Source: Rhizobiaceae bacterium
GTDB lineage: Bacteria; Pseudomonadota; Alphaproteobacteria; Rhizobiales; Rhizobiaceae
Assembly: GCA_023953845.1 (NCBI GenBank)
Contig: JAMLJC010000002.1
Coordinates: forward strand, 310,001-374,000
Reading direction: 5' to 3'
Length of the DNA: 64,000 nt
Shown here: piece after piece, positions 8,358 through 16,389 of the stretch
Layout: every line of letters begins with the position of its first letter
Position numbering within the stretch: position 1 is the first letter of the stretch
The notes under the pieces: generated by a model
Told to the model about the DNA's origin: nothing
Database searches by the model: none
What the model saw: the letters and a program-made list of their open reading frames with translations, nothing else
Position numbers and translations under genes: made by a program

Positions 8358-8903
8358 GTGACACAGATAAGAACAAGCTCAAAAGACAGAATCCTCTCCG
8401 CGGCGGCAGATGTGGCGCGCGAGGCGGGCGCCGGCAACCTTTCGCTGGAAGCCGTGGCGGCGCGGGCGGGGGTCTCCAAAGGCGGCCTGCTCTATAATTT
8501 TCCCACGAAGGCTGCGCTGATGCGCGCTTTGGTGGAATCGTTCCTGACCAGGTTTGAAACCGAGCTCGACGCGGCCACGCAAGGCCCCGGCGCGCGAGAC
8601 GGCCTGCTCGAAGCCTATATCAAGCTCTCGGCGATCGAATGCGACGAAACCCGGCCAGGCGCGGCGGGTGTGCTCGCGGCGATCGCGGAAGACCCTGATT
8701 TCCTCAAGCCCATCGCCGCGTTCAAGCGCAGGCTGCTCGACAGGCTGAAGGACGACACGCCGGATGTCGAAACGCTGCTGCTGGTTTATCTGGCGCTTGA
8801 AGGCATGCGCAGCATGAAGCTGTTCGACAGCGATGTGTTGACCCACGAGGAGCGCGAGCAGGCGATCGCGGCGATGCTGAAGCGGGTCACGCAAACCTGT
8901 TGA
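8358..8903 (+). CDS. TetR/AcrR family regulator, likely repressor of the RND pump
   Basis: The protein has 181 aa. The N-terminal helix-turn-helix reads NLSLEAVAARAGVSKGGLLY (about residues 24-43), followed by NFPTKAALMRALV; the alpha-helical C-terminal ligand domain is of the TetR_C_37 kind (YIKLSAIECDETRPGAAGVLAAIAEDP in part). GTG at 8358 has GGAG 8 nt upstream. The in-frame extension back to 8265 would run through the operator and is rejected. It is divergent from the RND operon with a palindromic operator between them, the classical local-repressor arrangement. The inducer is unknown, probably a pump substrate. Confidence 0.9.
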   Translation: MTQIRTSSKDRILSAAADVAREAGAGNLSLEAVAARAGVSKGGLLYNFPTKAALMRALVESFLTRFETELDAATQGPGARDGLLEAYIKLSAIECDETRPGAAGVLAAIAEDPDFLKPIAAFKRRLLDRLKDDTPDVETLLLVYLALEGMRSMKLFDSDVLTHEEREQAIAAMLKRVTQTC

Positions 8904-8974
8904 GTTTCGACGTTCCGCTTTGACCCTGTGTGCGGTGCCGGCTACTTTGCTCCGGCGCAACAAGGGGGCGTGAT

Positions 8975-10396
8975 TTGCGTTTCCGGATGACTGTACGACG
9001 CCTTCCTTTCCTGGCCGGCGTGGCTCTGGCGATGCCCGCTCCGGCCTTTGCCGCCGAACTGCCGGGGGAGGCGATGTCGCTCCTGTGGGCCATTCCGTTC
9101 GCGGGCATTCTCGTCTGCATCGCGACCGGCCCGCTGCTCTATCACCGTTTCTGGGAGCATCATTACGGCAAGATCGCCCTTGCATGGGCCTTGCTGGTCA
9201 TCGTCCCGTTGGCCGCCGCTTTCGGCTTTCCGGCGATGCTGACGGCCGTGCTGCATACGGTGCTGCTGGAATACCTGTCCTTCATTATCCTGTTGTTCGG
9301 GCTGTTCACGATTTCGGGCGGCATTCTCGTCGCCGGCAACATCCACGGCACCCCATGGACGAACGCGCTGATACTGGTCATCGGCGCCATCCTCGCTTCG
9401 GTGGTCGGAACGACAGGCGCGTCGATGATTCTCATCCGCCCGATCATCCGCGCCAACGACAACCGGCGTTTCAACGCCCATGTCATCGTCTTCTTCATCT
9501 TCCTCGTCTCCAACATCGGCGGCTCGCTGACGCCGCTCGGCGACCCGCCGCTCTTCGTCGGCTTCCTGCGCGGCGTCGATTTCTTCTGGACGACGACGCA
9601 TCTCTGGCTGGATACTCTCCTTGTCGCGGGGATCGTGCTGGCGGTGTTTCTGGTGATCGACATTGCCCTCCACCGCCGCGAGGTCGGCGCGCCGAAGATC
9701 AAGGACCCGACGCCGGATTCGAAGATCCGCATCAAGGGGCTTGCCAACATCCCGCTGCTGGTCGGCGTGATCGCGGCGATCCTGATGTCGGCGGCATGGA
9801 AGCCGGGCGTCGAGTTCACCATTCACGGCGTTCATGTCGAACTGCAGAACGTCGTGCGCGACGTCCTCATTCTCGCGCTCGCCGGCATCTCGCTGAAGAT
9901 CACAAGAAAAGAATACCGCGCGGCGAACGGCTTTACGTGGGGGCCTATCGCGGAGGTGGCGAAGCTCTTCGCGGCCATCTTCATCTGCATCATACCGGTC
10001 ATCGCGATCCTGAAGGCCGGCATGAACGGCGCGATGGCGCCGCTGGTCGAACTGGTGACGCGGCCGGACGGTTCGCACAACGATCTGGCCTATTTCTGGA
10101 TGACCGGCGTGCTGTCGTCCTTCCTCGACAATGCGCCGACCTATCTCGTCTTCTTCGAGCTTGCCGGCGGCGATCCGGTGGAGTTGATGACGACCCACGC
10201 GACGACGTTGGCCGCCATCTCGGCCGGCGCGGTGTTCATGGGCGCCAACACTTATATCGGCAATGCGCCGAACTTCATGGTCTACGCCATCGCCCGGGAG
10301 CGCGGCGTCCGCATGCCGAGCTTCTTCGGCTACATGCTGTGGTCCGGCGCGATCCTGATTCCCGCCTTCATCATCGCCGGCTTCATCTTCTTCTAG
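8975..10396 (+). CDS. NhaD/ArsB-type sodium:proton antiporter-like membrane protein
   Basis: This polytopic inner-membrane protein of about 473 aa belongs to the ion transporter superfamily. It has an N-terminal signal-like segment (FLAGVALAMPAPAFAAE), then about 12 hydrophobic helices. Family motifs include FLVSNIGGSLTPLGDPPLFVGFLRG and SSFLDNAPTYLVFFELAGG, the two re-entrant half-helices with conserved N, P and D that form the transport site, and GANTYIGNAPNFMV near the C-terminus. The start is a TTG at 8975 with GGGGG 6 nt upstream; an ATG at 8987 is the alternative. It follows the TetR gene by 71 nt but is probably independent. The likely role is Na+/H+ exchange; an organic anion substrate cannot be excluded. 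Confidence 0.88.
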   Translation: MRFRMTVRRLPFLAGVALAMPAPAFAAELPGEAMSLLWAIPFAGILVCIATGPLLYHRFWEHHYGKIALAWALLVIVPLAAAFGFPAMLTAVLHTVLLEYLSFIILLFGLFTISGGILVAGNIHGTPWTNALILVIGAILASVVGTTGASMILIRPIIRANDNRRFNAHVIVFFIFLVSNIGGSLTPLGDPPLFVGFLRGVDFFWTTTHLWLDTLLVAGIVLAVFLVIDIALHRREVGAPKIKDPTPDSKIRIKGLANIPLLVGVIAAILMSAAWKPGVEFTIHGVHVELQNVVRDVLILALAGISLKITRKEYRAANGFTWGPIAEVAKLFAAIFICIIPVIAILKAGMNGAMAPLVELVTRPDGSHNDLAYFWMTGVLSSFLDNAPTYLVFFELAGGDPVELMTTHATTLAAISAGAVFMGANTYIGNAPNFMVYAIARERGVRMPSFFGYMLWSGAILIPAFIIAGFIFF

Positions 10397-10442
10397 AGAT
10401 TCAAGGCGTCCGGCGACGGAAGAAGGAGTCGGTTCAGGAGCT

Positions 10443-10463
10443 TAGGGTCAGATCCTGACCCTA
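10443..10463. terminator. Palindrome spanning the LysR stop codon between convergent genes
   Basis: TAGGGTCAG (10443-10451), an ATC loop and CTGACCCTA (10455-10463) make a perfect 9-bp stem. The last three bases are the TAG stop of the leftward LysR gene. It lies between the converging antiporter and LysR genes and probably serves as a bidirectional terminator or 3'-end stabiliser. No T run follows on either strand. Confidence 0.5.
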
Positions 10464-11387
10464 GCGCTGCTCCTTCAGGAAGGTTTCGATGCTTTCTGCG
10501 TCCAGCCCCGCCTCGGCGGCAATGCGCCGGGCGAGTTCCGCTGCAGCGGCGCGGGGTCTGCCGGACGGCCGATCCATCCAGTAGGACACCGGATTGAGCA
10601 CCGTGCGATCGTCGACCGGCACAATCAGACCGGCTTCGATCTGCGACGTCGCGAGAGGCGGGCGCGCGAGGGCCACGCCGAGCCCGTTGGCCGCCGCCGC
10701 GAGCACCAGATTGTAGTCCTCGAAACGCCTGTCCTGCGCACGCGGGAAATACTCCCTCCCATGCGCCGCCAGCCAGGCGCGCCAGGGCGCTGCGTCGGAA
10801 TCATGGATCAGCGGATATTTCAGGATGGCATCCGGCCCGCCTTTGGCGATGTCGGCGGCAAGTGCGGGCGAGGCGATAGGGAAGCACTGCTCCTCGAACA
10901 GTTTTATCGACACGCGACCCGCGACGCCGCCGCGTCCGCAGCGCATGGAAAGGTCGATGCCTTCTTCATCCAGGTCGATCTGCCTGATGTCGACATCGAG
11001 GACGATGCGAAGCGGAGTCCCTGTGGTCTCCAGCTTCTTCAGACGCGGCATGAGCCAGAGACCGCAGAGCGAGGGTATGGTCGCCAGCCGGACGACCGAG
11101 CCGCCGCGCGGCTCGGTCCAGCGGTCGGTGTTGTCGGCGATCAGCGCGAAGGCTTCAGCCGTGCGGATGAACAGCCGGTTGCCCTCGATGGTCAGCGATA
11201 CGCCGCGGGCGCCGCGCTCGAACACCTTGAAGCCCAGCCAATCCTCCAGTTTTGCAATCTGCCGGCTGACGGCGCCGTGGGTGACGTTCAGCGTCTCCGC
11301 GGCCGCCGAGAAGCTGCCGCCGCGCGCGGCAGCCTCGAAAGCCCGGAGGGTGTCGAGCGGCGGCAACTGGCGCAAGCTGTGATCCAT
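10461..11387 (-). CDS. LysR family transcriptional regulator, GcvA-like
   Basis: The protein has 308 aa. The N-terminal winged HTH reads LPPLDTLRAFEAAARGGSFS then AAAETLNVTHGAVSRQIAKL, with ARGVSLTIEGNRLF, the form typical of the GcvA subgroup; a LysR substrate-binding domain follows (LRIVLDVDIRQIDLDEEGID, GRGGVAGRVSIKLFEE). The ATG at 11387 matches where homologues start; the open frame back to 11663 runs through the divergent gene and is rejected. A perfect inverted repeat covers the start codon (separate entry), suggesting self-repression and control of the divergent EamA exporter at 11467. The co-inducer is unknown. Confidence 0.9.
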   Translation of the reverse strand: MDHSLRQLPPLDTLRAFEAAARGGSFSAAAETLNVTHGAVSRQIAKLEDWLGFKVFERGARGVSLTIEGNRLFIRTAEAFALIADNTDRWTEPRGGSVVRLATIPSLCGLWLMPRLKKLETTGTPLRIVLDVDIRQIDLDEEGIDLSMRCGRGGVAGRVSIKLFEEQCFPIASPALAADIAKGGPDAILKYPLIHDSDAAPWRAWLAAHGREYFPRAQDRRFEDYNLVLAAAANGLGVALARPPLATSQIEAGLIVPVDDRTVLNPVSYWMDRPSGRPRAAAAELARRIAAEAGLDAESIETFLKEQR

Positions 11388-11397
11388 AGTCACAGCT
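11375..11397. promoter_or_regulatory. Likely LysR operator: perfect 8-bp inverted repeat
   Basis: AGCTGTGA (11375-11382), seven spacer bases, then TCACAGCT (11390-11397). The spacer contains the LysR start codon (11385-11387). The dyad fits the T-N11-A rule for LysR-type sites and lies in the divergent LysR/EamA control region. Bound regulator here would cover the LysR translation start and lies some 70 nt upstream of the EamA start. Confidence 0.6.
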
Positions 11398-11466
11398 GAT
11401 GCTTGAATTCGTCGTTTGTCAATCATCTTCCGAAGAGGCAAGAGAGGTGTGAACGGAGATGAAATC

Positions 11467-12360
11467 ATGAACGCCGAGGCGACGCTTTCCAGGGCGGGAC
11501 ATTCCATCGACTGGATCACGGTGGCTGCCGTCGGCACGACCGTGATCGGCTGGGCTTCCGCCTTTCCCGCAATCCGCGCTGGTCTCGTCGCCTTTGGTCC
11601 AGCGGAGCTTGGGGCGTTGCGGTTTCTGATTGCGGCGCTGCCTGCCGCGCTCTTCCTTGTCATCGTCCGCCCCGGATTGCCGAAGCTCGCCGAGGCGTGG
11701 CGCTTCCTGTTCGGGGGCGCCGTGTTCGTCGCGCTCTATACGACGCTGCTCAATTTCGGCGAACTCACCGTATCCGCCGGTGCCGCAAGCTTCATCATCA
11801 ACGTCAGTCCGGTGCTCACAGCCATCCTTGCCATCTTCATACTCGGTGAGCGGTTTCGCGCGCTGGCATGGCTCGGCACGGCGATCTCCTTCGGCGGCGT
11901 CGGGCTGATCGCTCTCGGCGAAGGCGGCGGCCTGACGCTCAATCAGGGAACCCTGCTCATCCTCGGGGCGGCTTTGTGCACGACGCTCAACACCATCGTG
12001 CAGAAGCCGCTCTTCGCCGATCACAAGCCGCTCGTCGTCGCCGCCTGGAACCTGATCATCGGCGCTGTGTTCCTGTCGCCCGTCCTGCCGGGCGCATTCG
12101 CCGAAGCTGCCGTAGCCGACCTGGTGAGTCTTCTGTCGCTGCTGTTTCTGGGCATCGTCTCCAGCCTTGTCGCCTACGGGGCGTGGGCCGTCGCGCTGTC
12201 GCGCCTGCCTGCGGCGCGGGCCAGCAACTATCTCTACTGCATCCCGCCGGTCGCCACCGTGATCGGTTTCCTCTGGCTCGGCGAGGCGCCGGGAACGCTC
12301 GGCCTCATCGGCGGCGCGCTGGCGCTCGGCGGCGTCATTCTCGTCAACAGATCGAAGTGA
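11467..12360 (+). CDS. EamA family (DMT superfamily) transporter
   Basis: This inner-membrane protein of about 297 aa has ten predicted helices in two EamA repeats, roughly residues 15-145 and 155-295. Typical segments are GWASAFPAIRAGLVAFGPAE, LTVSAGAASFIINVSPVLTA followed by ILGERF in the first repeat, and RLPAARASNYLYCIPPVATV then GFLWLGEAPG in the second. Such proteins usually export amino acids or other metabolites. The ATG at 11467 has GGAG 9 nt upstream; an upstream GTG at 11449 with AGAGAGG is also possible. It is divergent from the LysR gene, its likely regulator. The substrate is unknown. Confidence 0.88.
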   Translation: MNAEATLSRAGHSIDWITVAAVGTTVIGWASAFPAIRAGLVAFGPAELGALRFLIAALPAALFLVIVRPGLPKLAEAWRFLFGGAVFVALYTTLLNFGELTVSAGAASFIINVSPVLTAILAIFILGERFRALAWLGTAISFGGVGLIALGEGGGLTLNQGTLLILGAALCTTLNTIVQKPLFADHKPLVVAAWNLIIGAVFLSPVLPGAFAEAAVADLVSLLSLLFLGIVSSLVAYGAWAVALSRLPAARASNYLYCIPPVATVIGFLWLGEAPGTLGLIGGALALGGVILVNRSK

Positions 12361-12377
12361 GACCGGGACGGCGCGGA

Positions 12378-13433
12378 CTATGCTTCGCGCCAGGCCTGTC
12401 CAAGCACGCGCAGCCAGTTCTCACGGCAGAGCTTTTCCATTTCCTCGTCGCCATAGCCGGCCTTGCGCAGCGCCTCGATGAGGTTCTGCAATCCGGCGGC
12501 GTCCCGAATCTCCCTTGGCACCATCGCCCCGTCGAAATCGGAGCCGATGGCGACGCAGTCGATGCCGGCGCGCTCGACCATGTGGTCGACGTGGCGAACC
12601 ATATTGTCCAACGGCGTCTCGCCAAGCTCCTGTCCATCGGAGCGCAGCATGGTCACGGCGAAATTCAGCCCGGCCAGCCCTTTGCGCTCCCTGATGGCGT
12701 CAAGCTGCCGGTCGGTCAGGTTGCGCGCCACCGGCGTCAGCGCATGGGCGTTGGAGTGGCTGGCGACCGGCGGCTGGTCGCTCAGTTCCACCACGTCCCA
12801 GAAGCCCTTTTCGGTGATGTGCGAGAGATCGATCAGAATGCCGAGCCGGTTGCACTCCCTGACAAGCGCCTTGCCCGCGTCGGTCAGGCCCGGTCCGGCA
12901 TCGGGACTCGCGGGGTAGGCGAAGGGAACGCCATAGCCGAAAATGTTGTTGCGGCTCCAGACCGGGCCGAGGCTGCGCAGCCCGGCGCCATAAAAGAGTT
13001 CGAGCGCGTCGAGGTCCGCGCCGATCGGCTCGCACCCCTCCATATGCAGCACGGCGGCAAAGACCCCGTCCTCCATGGCGTCCCGGATGTCGGCCGTGGA
13101 GCGGCAGAGCTTCCAGACGCCGGCGCGGTCGAGTTTTAGCGCGATCGCCGCCTTGGCGACGGCGATGTCGAGCGACGGCTGACGGTCGAGCGGCGGCGAA
13201 AGCCGCGTTGCGTATTCGCCCCTGTTGTTCGGCGGGCTGAGCGTCAGCGGCGCGGAATTCGGGATATAGATCGCGCACAGCCCGCCGGCGAGGCCGCCTG
13301 CCTTGGCGCGGGGCAGGTCGATATGGCCGGCGGTCGTGCCATTGACCATCTCGGCGATGGGATCGCCGCCAGCGGCGGCGTTTCGCCAGAGACGCAAAAG
13401 CACGTCGTTGTGACCGTCGAATACCAGTTCCAT
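12378..13433 (-). CDS. Membrane dipeptidase (peptidase M19, renal dipeptidase family)
   Basis: The zinc peptidase has 351 aa. The N-terminus gives the first metal motif, VFDGHND (His8, Asp10); further ligands are in LHMEGCEPIG (bridging Glu), LIDLSHITEKGF and PPVASHSNAHAL (two His), and IGSDFDGAM closes the site. It hydrolyses dipeptides, including D-amino-acid-containing ones, or related amides. No signal peptide is visible, so it is probably cytoplasmic. It converges on the EamA gene with a 17-nt gap and is divergent from the M24 peptidase. The neighbouring M24 enzyme suggests shared use of a peptide or opine-like substrate, but that is inference. Confidence 0.92.
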   Translation of the reverse strand: MELVFDGHNDVLLRLWRNAAAGGDPIAEMVNGTTAGHIDLPRAKAGGLAGGLCAIYIPNSAPLTLSPPNNRGEYATRLSPPLDRQPSLDIAVAKAAIALKLDRAGVWKLCRSTADIRDAMEDGVFAAVLHMEGCEPIGADLDALELFYGAGLRSLGPVWSRNNIFGYGVPFAYPASPDAGPGLTDAGKALVRECNRLGILIDLSHITEKGFWDVVELSDQPPVASHSNAHALTPVARNLTDRQLDAIRERKGLAGLNFAVTMLRSDGQELGETPLDNMVRHVDHMVERAGIDCVAIGSDFDGAMVPREIRDAAGLQNLIEALRKAGYGDEEMEKLCRENWLRVLGQAWREA

Positions 13434-13500
13434 GCAAAGCTCCAGATTTGCCGGCGATCATCGGGGTGAAAACCGGCATGGCAAGAAAAATGTTGAGTGC

Positions 13501-13516
13501 CAGGACGTCTGTCCTG
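13501..13516. promoter_or_regulatory. Inverted repeat in the dipeptidase/M24 divergent region
   Basis: CAGGAC (13501-13506), four bases, then GTCCTG (13511-13516) is a perfect 6-bp dyad in the 177-nt divergent region. A TTGACA at 13536-13541 could be a -35 element for the M24 gene, but I see no matching -10. No regulator is encoded next to it. It may be an operator or chance. Confidence 0.3.
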
Positions 13517-13610
13517 CCTCCCTGCCTGCGACTGATTGACAGGTCTTGGCACAGGCGTCTCCGCTGTACGTCTGCGCCGCAATCTGGTAGGACCAGATCG
13601 GAGAGAATTC

Positions 13611-14819
13611 ATGGAGGAGCATGTGAACATCCAGGCCGCTGCCGGCCAGAAGCCCGGCATTCCGTTCGACCAGGCCCGCGTTGATCGCATCATGGAGGAA
13701 CAGGGCATAGACGTGCTCGTCGCCACGTCGAAGCACAACGTCCAGTACCTTCTCGGCGGCTACAGGTTCATCTTCTTCTCCGCCATGGATGCGATCGGTC
13801 ACAGCCGATACCTGCCGATCGTCATCTATGAGAAGGGCAGACCCGAGCACGCCGCCTACATGGCCAACAAGATGGAGGGTCATGAGCATCAGGTGCATCC
13901 GTTCTGGGTGCCGAACCTGCATACCAGCTTCTGGGGCAGCGTCGATGCGGCCGAGAAGGCTGCGGCGCATCTGAAGAGCCTCGACCTCGGCAATGCGCGG
14001 ATCGGATACGAGCCGGGCTTCATGCCTTCGGACGCCTATGCGGTGATCGCGGCAGCGGTGGGCAACAAGCAGCTTGTCGACGGCACGGGGGCTTTTGAGC
14101 GCATCCGCGCGGTCAAGTCACCAGAGGAGCTCGACCTGCTCAGACAGGCGTCCGAGCACATCACCGACTCCATGCTTGCGGTGTTCGCCGGCTCCGGCGA
14201 GGGCTCGACCAAGGAGGAGATCGTGCAGGCGCTTCGCACCGAGGAGACGCGGCGGGGCCTTCAGTTCGAATATTGCCTCATTACCCTCGGCTCCAGCCAC
14301 AACCGCGCCGTTTCCGACGCAGCATGGAAGAAAGGCGAGGTGATGTCGCTCGATTCCGGCGGCAATTATCGCGGCTATATCGGCGATCTCTGCCGCATGG
14401 GCGTTTTGGGCGAGCCCGACGCGGAACTGGAGGACCTGCTCGGCGATATTCTCGAGGTGCAGGAAAAGGCGATCGCGCAGGCGAAAGCGGGGAATCCCGG
14501 CTCTGCCGTGGTCATGGCCGGCGAACAGACTCTGGCGAAGAAGACGCATATCGCACCCTTCACGGATTTCTTCACGCACGGCATGGGCCTGATCTCGCAC
14601 GAGGCTCCGTTCCTGATGACCAATCACCCGGTCGCCTATGAAGGCGTGGACGCGTCCCGGCCGCTGGAGGCAGGTATGGTGATCTCCGTCGAGACGACGA
14701 TGCTCCATCCCTCGCGCGGCTTCATCAAGATCGAGGACACGGTCGCGATCCATGAGGGCAGGGCGGAACTGGTCGGTGACCGCGGCCGCGGCTGGAACCG
14801 CGGCGGAACGGCGCGCTGA
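13611..14819 (+). CDS. M24 family metallopeptidase (Xaa-Pro aminopeptidase/creatinase fold)
   Basis: The protein has about 402 aa, with a creatinase-type N-terminal domain (residues 1-165) and a pita-bread catalytic domain. Metal-site candidates are the Asp residues in VMSLDSGGNYRGYIGDLCRM, the His in FTHGMGLISHEAP, and the Glu residues in VISVETTMLH and FIKIEDTVAI. It should act on X-Pro peptides or a related small amide; family members also include creatinase and DMSP lyase. The ATG at 13611 has GGAGAG 5 nt upstream; a GTG at 13623 with GGAGGAG before it is an alternative. It is divergent from the M19 dipeptidase. No signal peptide is seen. Confidence 0.88.
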   Translation: MEEHVNIQAAAGQKPGIPFDQARVDRIMEEQGIDVLVATSKHNVQYLLGGYRFIFFSAMDAIGHSRYLPIVIYEKGRPEHAAYMANKMEGHEHQVHPFWVPNLHTSFWGSVDAAEKAAAHLKSLDLGNARIGYEPGFMPSDAYAVIAAAVGNKQLVDGTGAFERIRAVKSPEELDLLRQASEHITDSMLAVFAGSGEGSTKEEIVQALRTEETRRGLQFEYCLITLGSSHNRAVSDAAWKKGEVMSLDSGGNYRGYIGDLCRMGVLGEPDAELEDLLGDILEVQEKAIAQAKAGNPGSAVVMAGEQTLAKKTHIAPFTDFFTHGMGLISHEAPFLMTNHPVAYEGVDASRPLEAGMVISVETTMLHPSRGFIKIEDTVAIHEGRAELVGDRGRGWNRGGTAR

Positions 14820-14902
14820 GCGATTTCCGCGCCGTGATTTGACAAGGCATTGAGCCCTGCCTAAGCCTTCGTTCCTGTTGTCGGCGCTGCTAAGGGGGAT
14901 GC

Positions 14903-16366
14903 TTGTCGGGTCTGCTCAGGACATTCGCTGCGGTCGCGACCCTGCTCGCCGTCCTGTCGCTGCCGGCGCTGGCCGACAGGCGCATCGCGCTCGTCGTCGG
15001 CAATTCCGACTACCAGCATATCGCCAAGCTCGCCAATCCGAGGAATGACGCCGAAGACCTGTCGAAGCAACTCGCGGGTCTCGGCTTCGAGGTGATGGGC
15101 GGCACGGATCTCGACCGGCGCTCGTTGGTGGAACAGCTCATAAAATTCGGCCGCGCGGCGGGCACTGCCGACGTCGCGCTGTTCTTCTACGCCGGGCACG
15201 GCATCCAGGTGAACGGCCAGAACTATCTCGTGCCGGTCGACGCGATGGTGGAATACGAGGCGGAGGCCGACATTTCGCTCGTGTCGCTGTCCGGCGTGCT
15301 TCAGCAGATGGAGCGCGGCTCGGAAACCAACCTCATCTTCCTCGACGCCTGCCGCAACAACCCTTTCGCCGACCAGCTGGCGCGCTCGGAAAACCGCTCG
15401 GCGCAGTCGATCAGCAAGGGCCTCGGCCGCGTGCAGTCCGGCTCCGGCACCTTCATCGCCTTCGCGACGCAGCCGGACGCGGTTGCGTCTGATGGCGCCG
15501 GGCGCAATTCGCCTTTCACCGGCGCGCTGCTCAAGCACATTTCGGCTCCCGGCCAGTCGATCTCCGACCTGATGATCGAGGTGCGCAACGACGTGATGGC
15601 GGCGACCGGCGGCAAGCAGGTACCATGGGATTCCTCCTCGCTCACCGGCCGTTTCGAGTTCGCCGCGCGCCAGCAGATCGCCGCCGCGCAGCAATCGCAG
15701 CCGCAGGAAAGCGGCGCGTCCGAGAAGGAAGCCTATGAGCAGGCGGTCGCCGTCGGCAGCTGCGGCGCGCTGGAAGCCTTCATGCGGCGTTATCCCGACA
15801 GTTTCTATGCCGAGCTCGCGAAGGAGCGGGCGGCTTCGGCCTGCGCCGCGCCGACTGCCGAGCAGGTCGCGAGCGCTCCTTCCGTGGCGACCGCGACGCG
15901 TTCGGTGGCGCGCGACGGCACCTGCGAGCGCGGTCCTTTCGATGTCGACTACTGCGCAAGCTCGGTGCTGAAGCCGAGCAAAGCCATCCGCTACGAGCCG
16001 TCCATGATGTTCGACGGCAATCGCGAGACGGCGTGGGTGGAAGGCGAGAAGGATGACGGGCTGAACGAGACGCTGACGCTGCATTTCGGCAAGGCGCGCC
16101 TGCTTTCCGGCTTCGAGATCATCAACGGCTACGACAAGACGGAAAGCATCTGGCAGGCGAATTCGCGGGTGAAGACGCTGGAGGCCACGACCGGCGACGG
16201 CCAGACGCTGACGGTCGGCCTTCAGGACGTGCGCGGCGCGAGCCGGGTGGATTTCAAGCCGGCGATCCGCACCGAATGGCTGGAACTCCGGATCAAGGAC
16301 GTCTATCCGGGGTCCAAATACAAGGACACGGCCATCAGCGAGCTTTATCCGGTGTTCGCCGACTGA
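14903..16366 (+). CDS. Secreted caspase-like (C14) protein with C-terminal discoidin-like domain
   Basis: The protein has 487 aa. A signal peptide (FAAVATLLAVLSLPALA, residues 8-24) is followed by a caspase p20-like domain from RIALVVGNSDY, with His99 (FFYAGHGIQV) and Cys150 (FLDACRNNPF) as the predicted catalytic dyad. A linker of low complexity with a CGALEAF segment (about 270-340) leads to a C-terminal domain (about 345-487) with SSVLKPSKAIRYEPSMMFDG then NRETAWVEG, which resembles the F5/8-type, NADase-type glycan-binding family. Location is periplasm or outside. TTG start with AAGGGGG 5 nt upstream. By family it would cleave after Lys or Arg, though bacterial metacaspase-like proteins are poorly characterised. 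It stands 23 nt before the flavoprotein gene, possibly co-transcribed. Confidence 0.85.
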   Translation: MSGLLRTFAAVATLLAVLSLPALADRRIALVVGNSDYQHIAKLANPRNDAEDLSKQLAGLGFEVMGGTDLDRRSLVEQLIKFGRAAGTADVALFFYAGHGIQVNGQNYLVPVDAMVEYEAEADISLVSLSGVLQQMERGSETNLIFLDACRNNPFADQLARSENRSAQSISKGLGRVQSGSGTFIAFATQPDAVASDGAGRNSPFTGALLKHISAPGQSISDLMIEVRNDVMAATGGKQVPWDSSSLTGRFEFAARQQIAAAQQSQPQESGASEKEAYEQAVAVGSCGALEAFMRRYPDSFYAELAKERAASACAAPTAEQVASAPSVATATRSVARDGTCERGPFDVDYCASSVLKPSKAIRYEPSMMFDGNRETAWVEGEKDDGLNETLTLHFGKARLLSGFEIINGYDKTESIWQANSRVKTLEATTGDGQTLTVGLQDVRGASRVDFKPAIRTEWLELRIKDVYPGSKYKDTAISELYPVFAD

Positions 16367-16389
16367 TCCTTCATGAAGCAGGTGCAGCA

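Noticed and set aside
13536..13610. Upstream start for the M24 peptidase
   Set aside because: The additional 25 codons begin without a ribosome site and cross a likely -35 element; ATG at 13611 has GGAGAG at the right distance.
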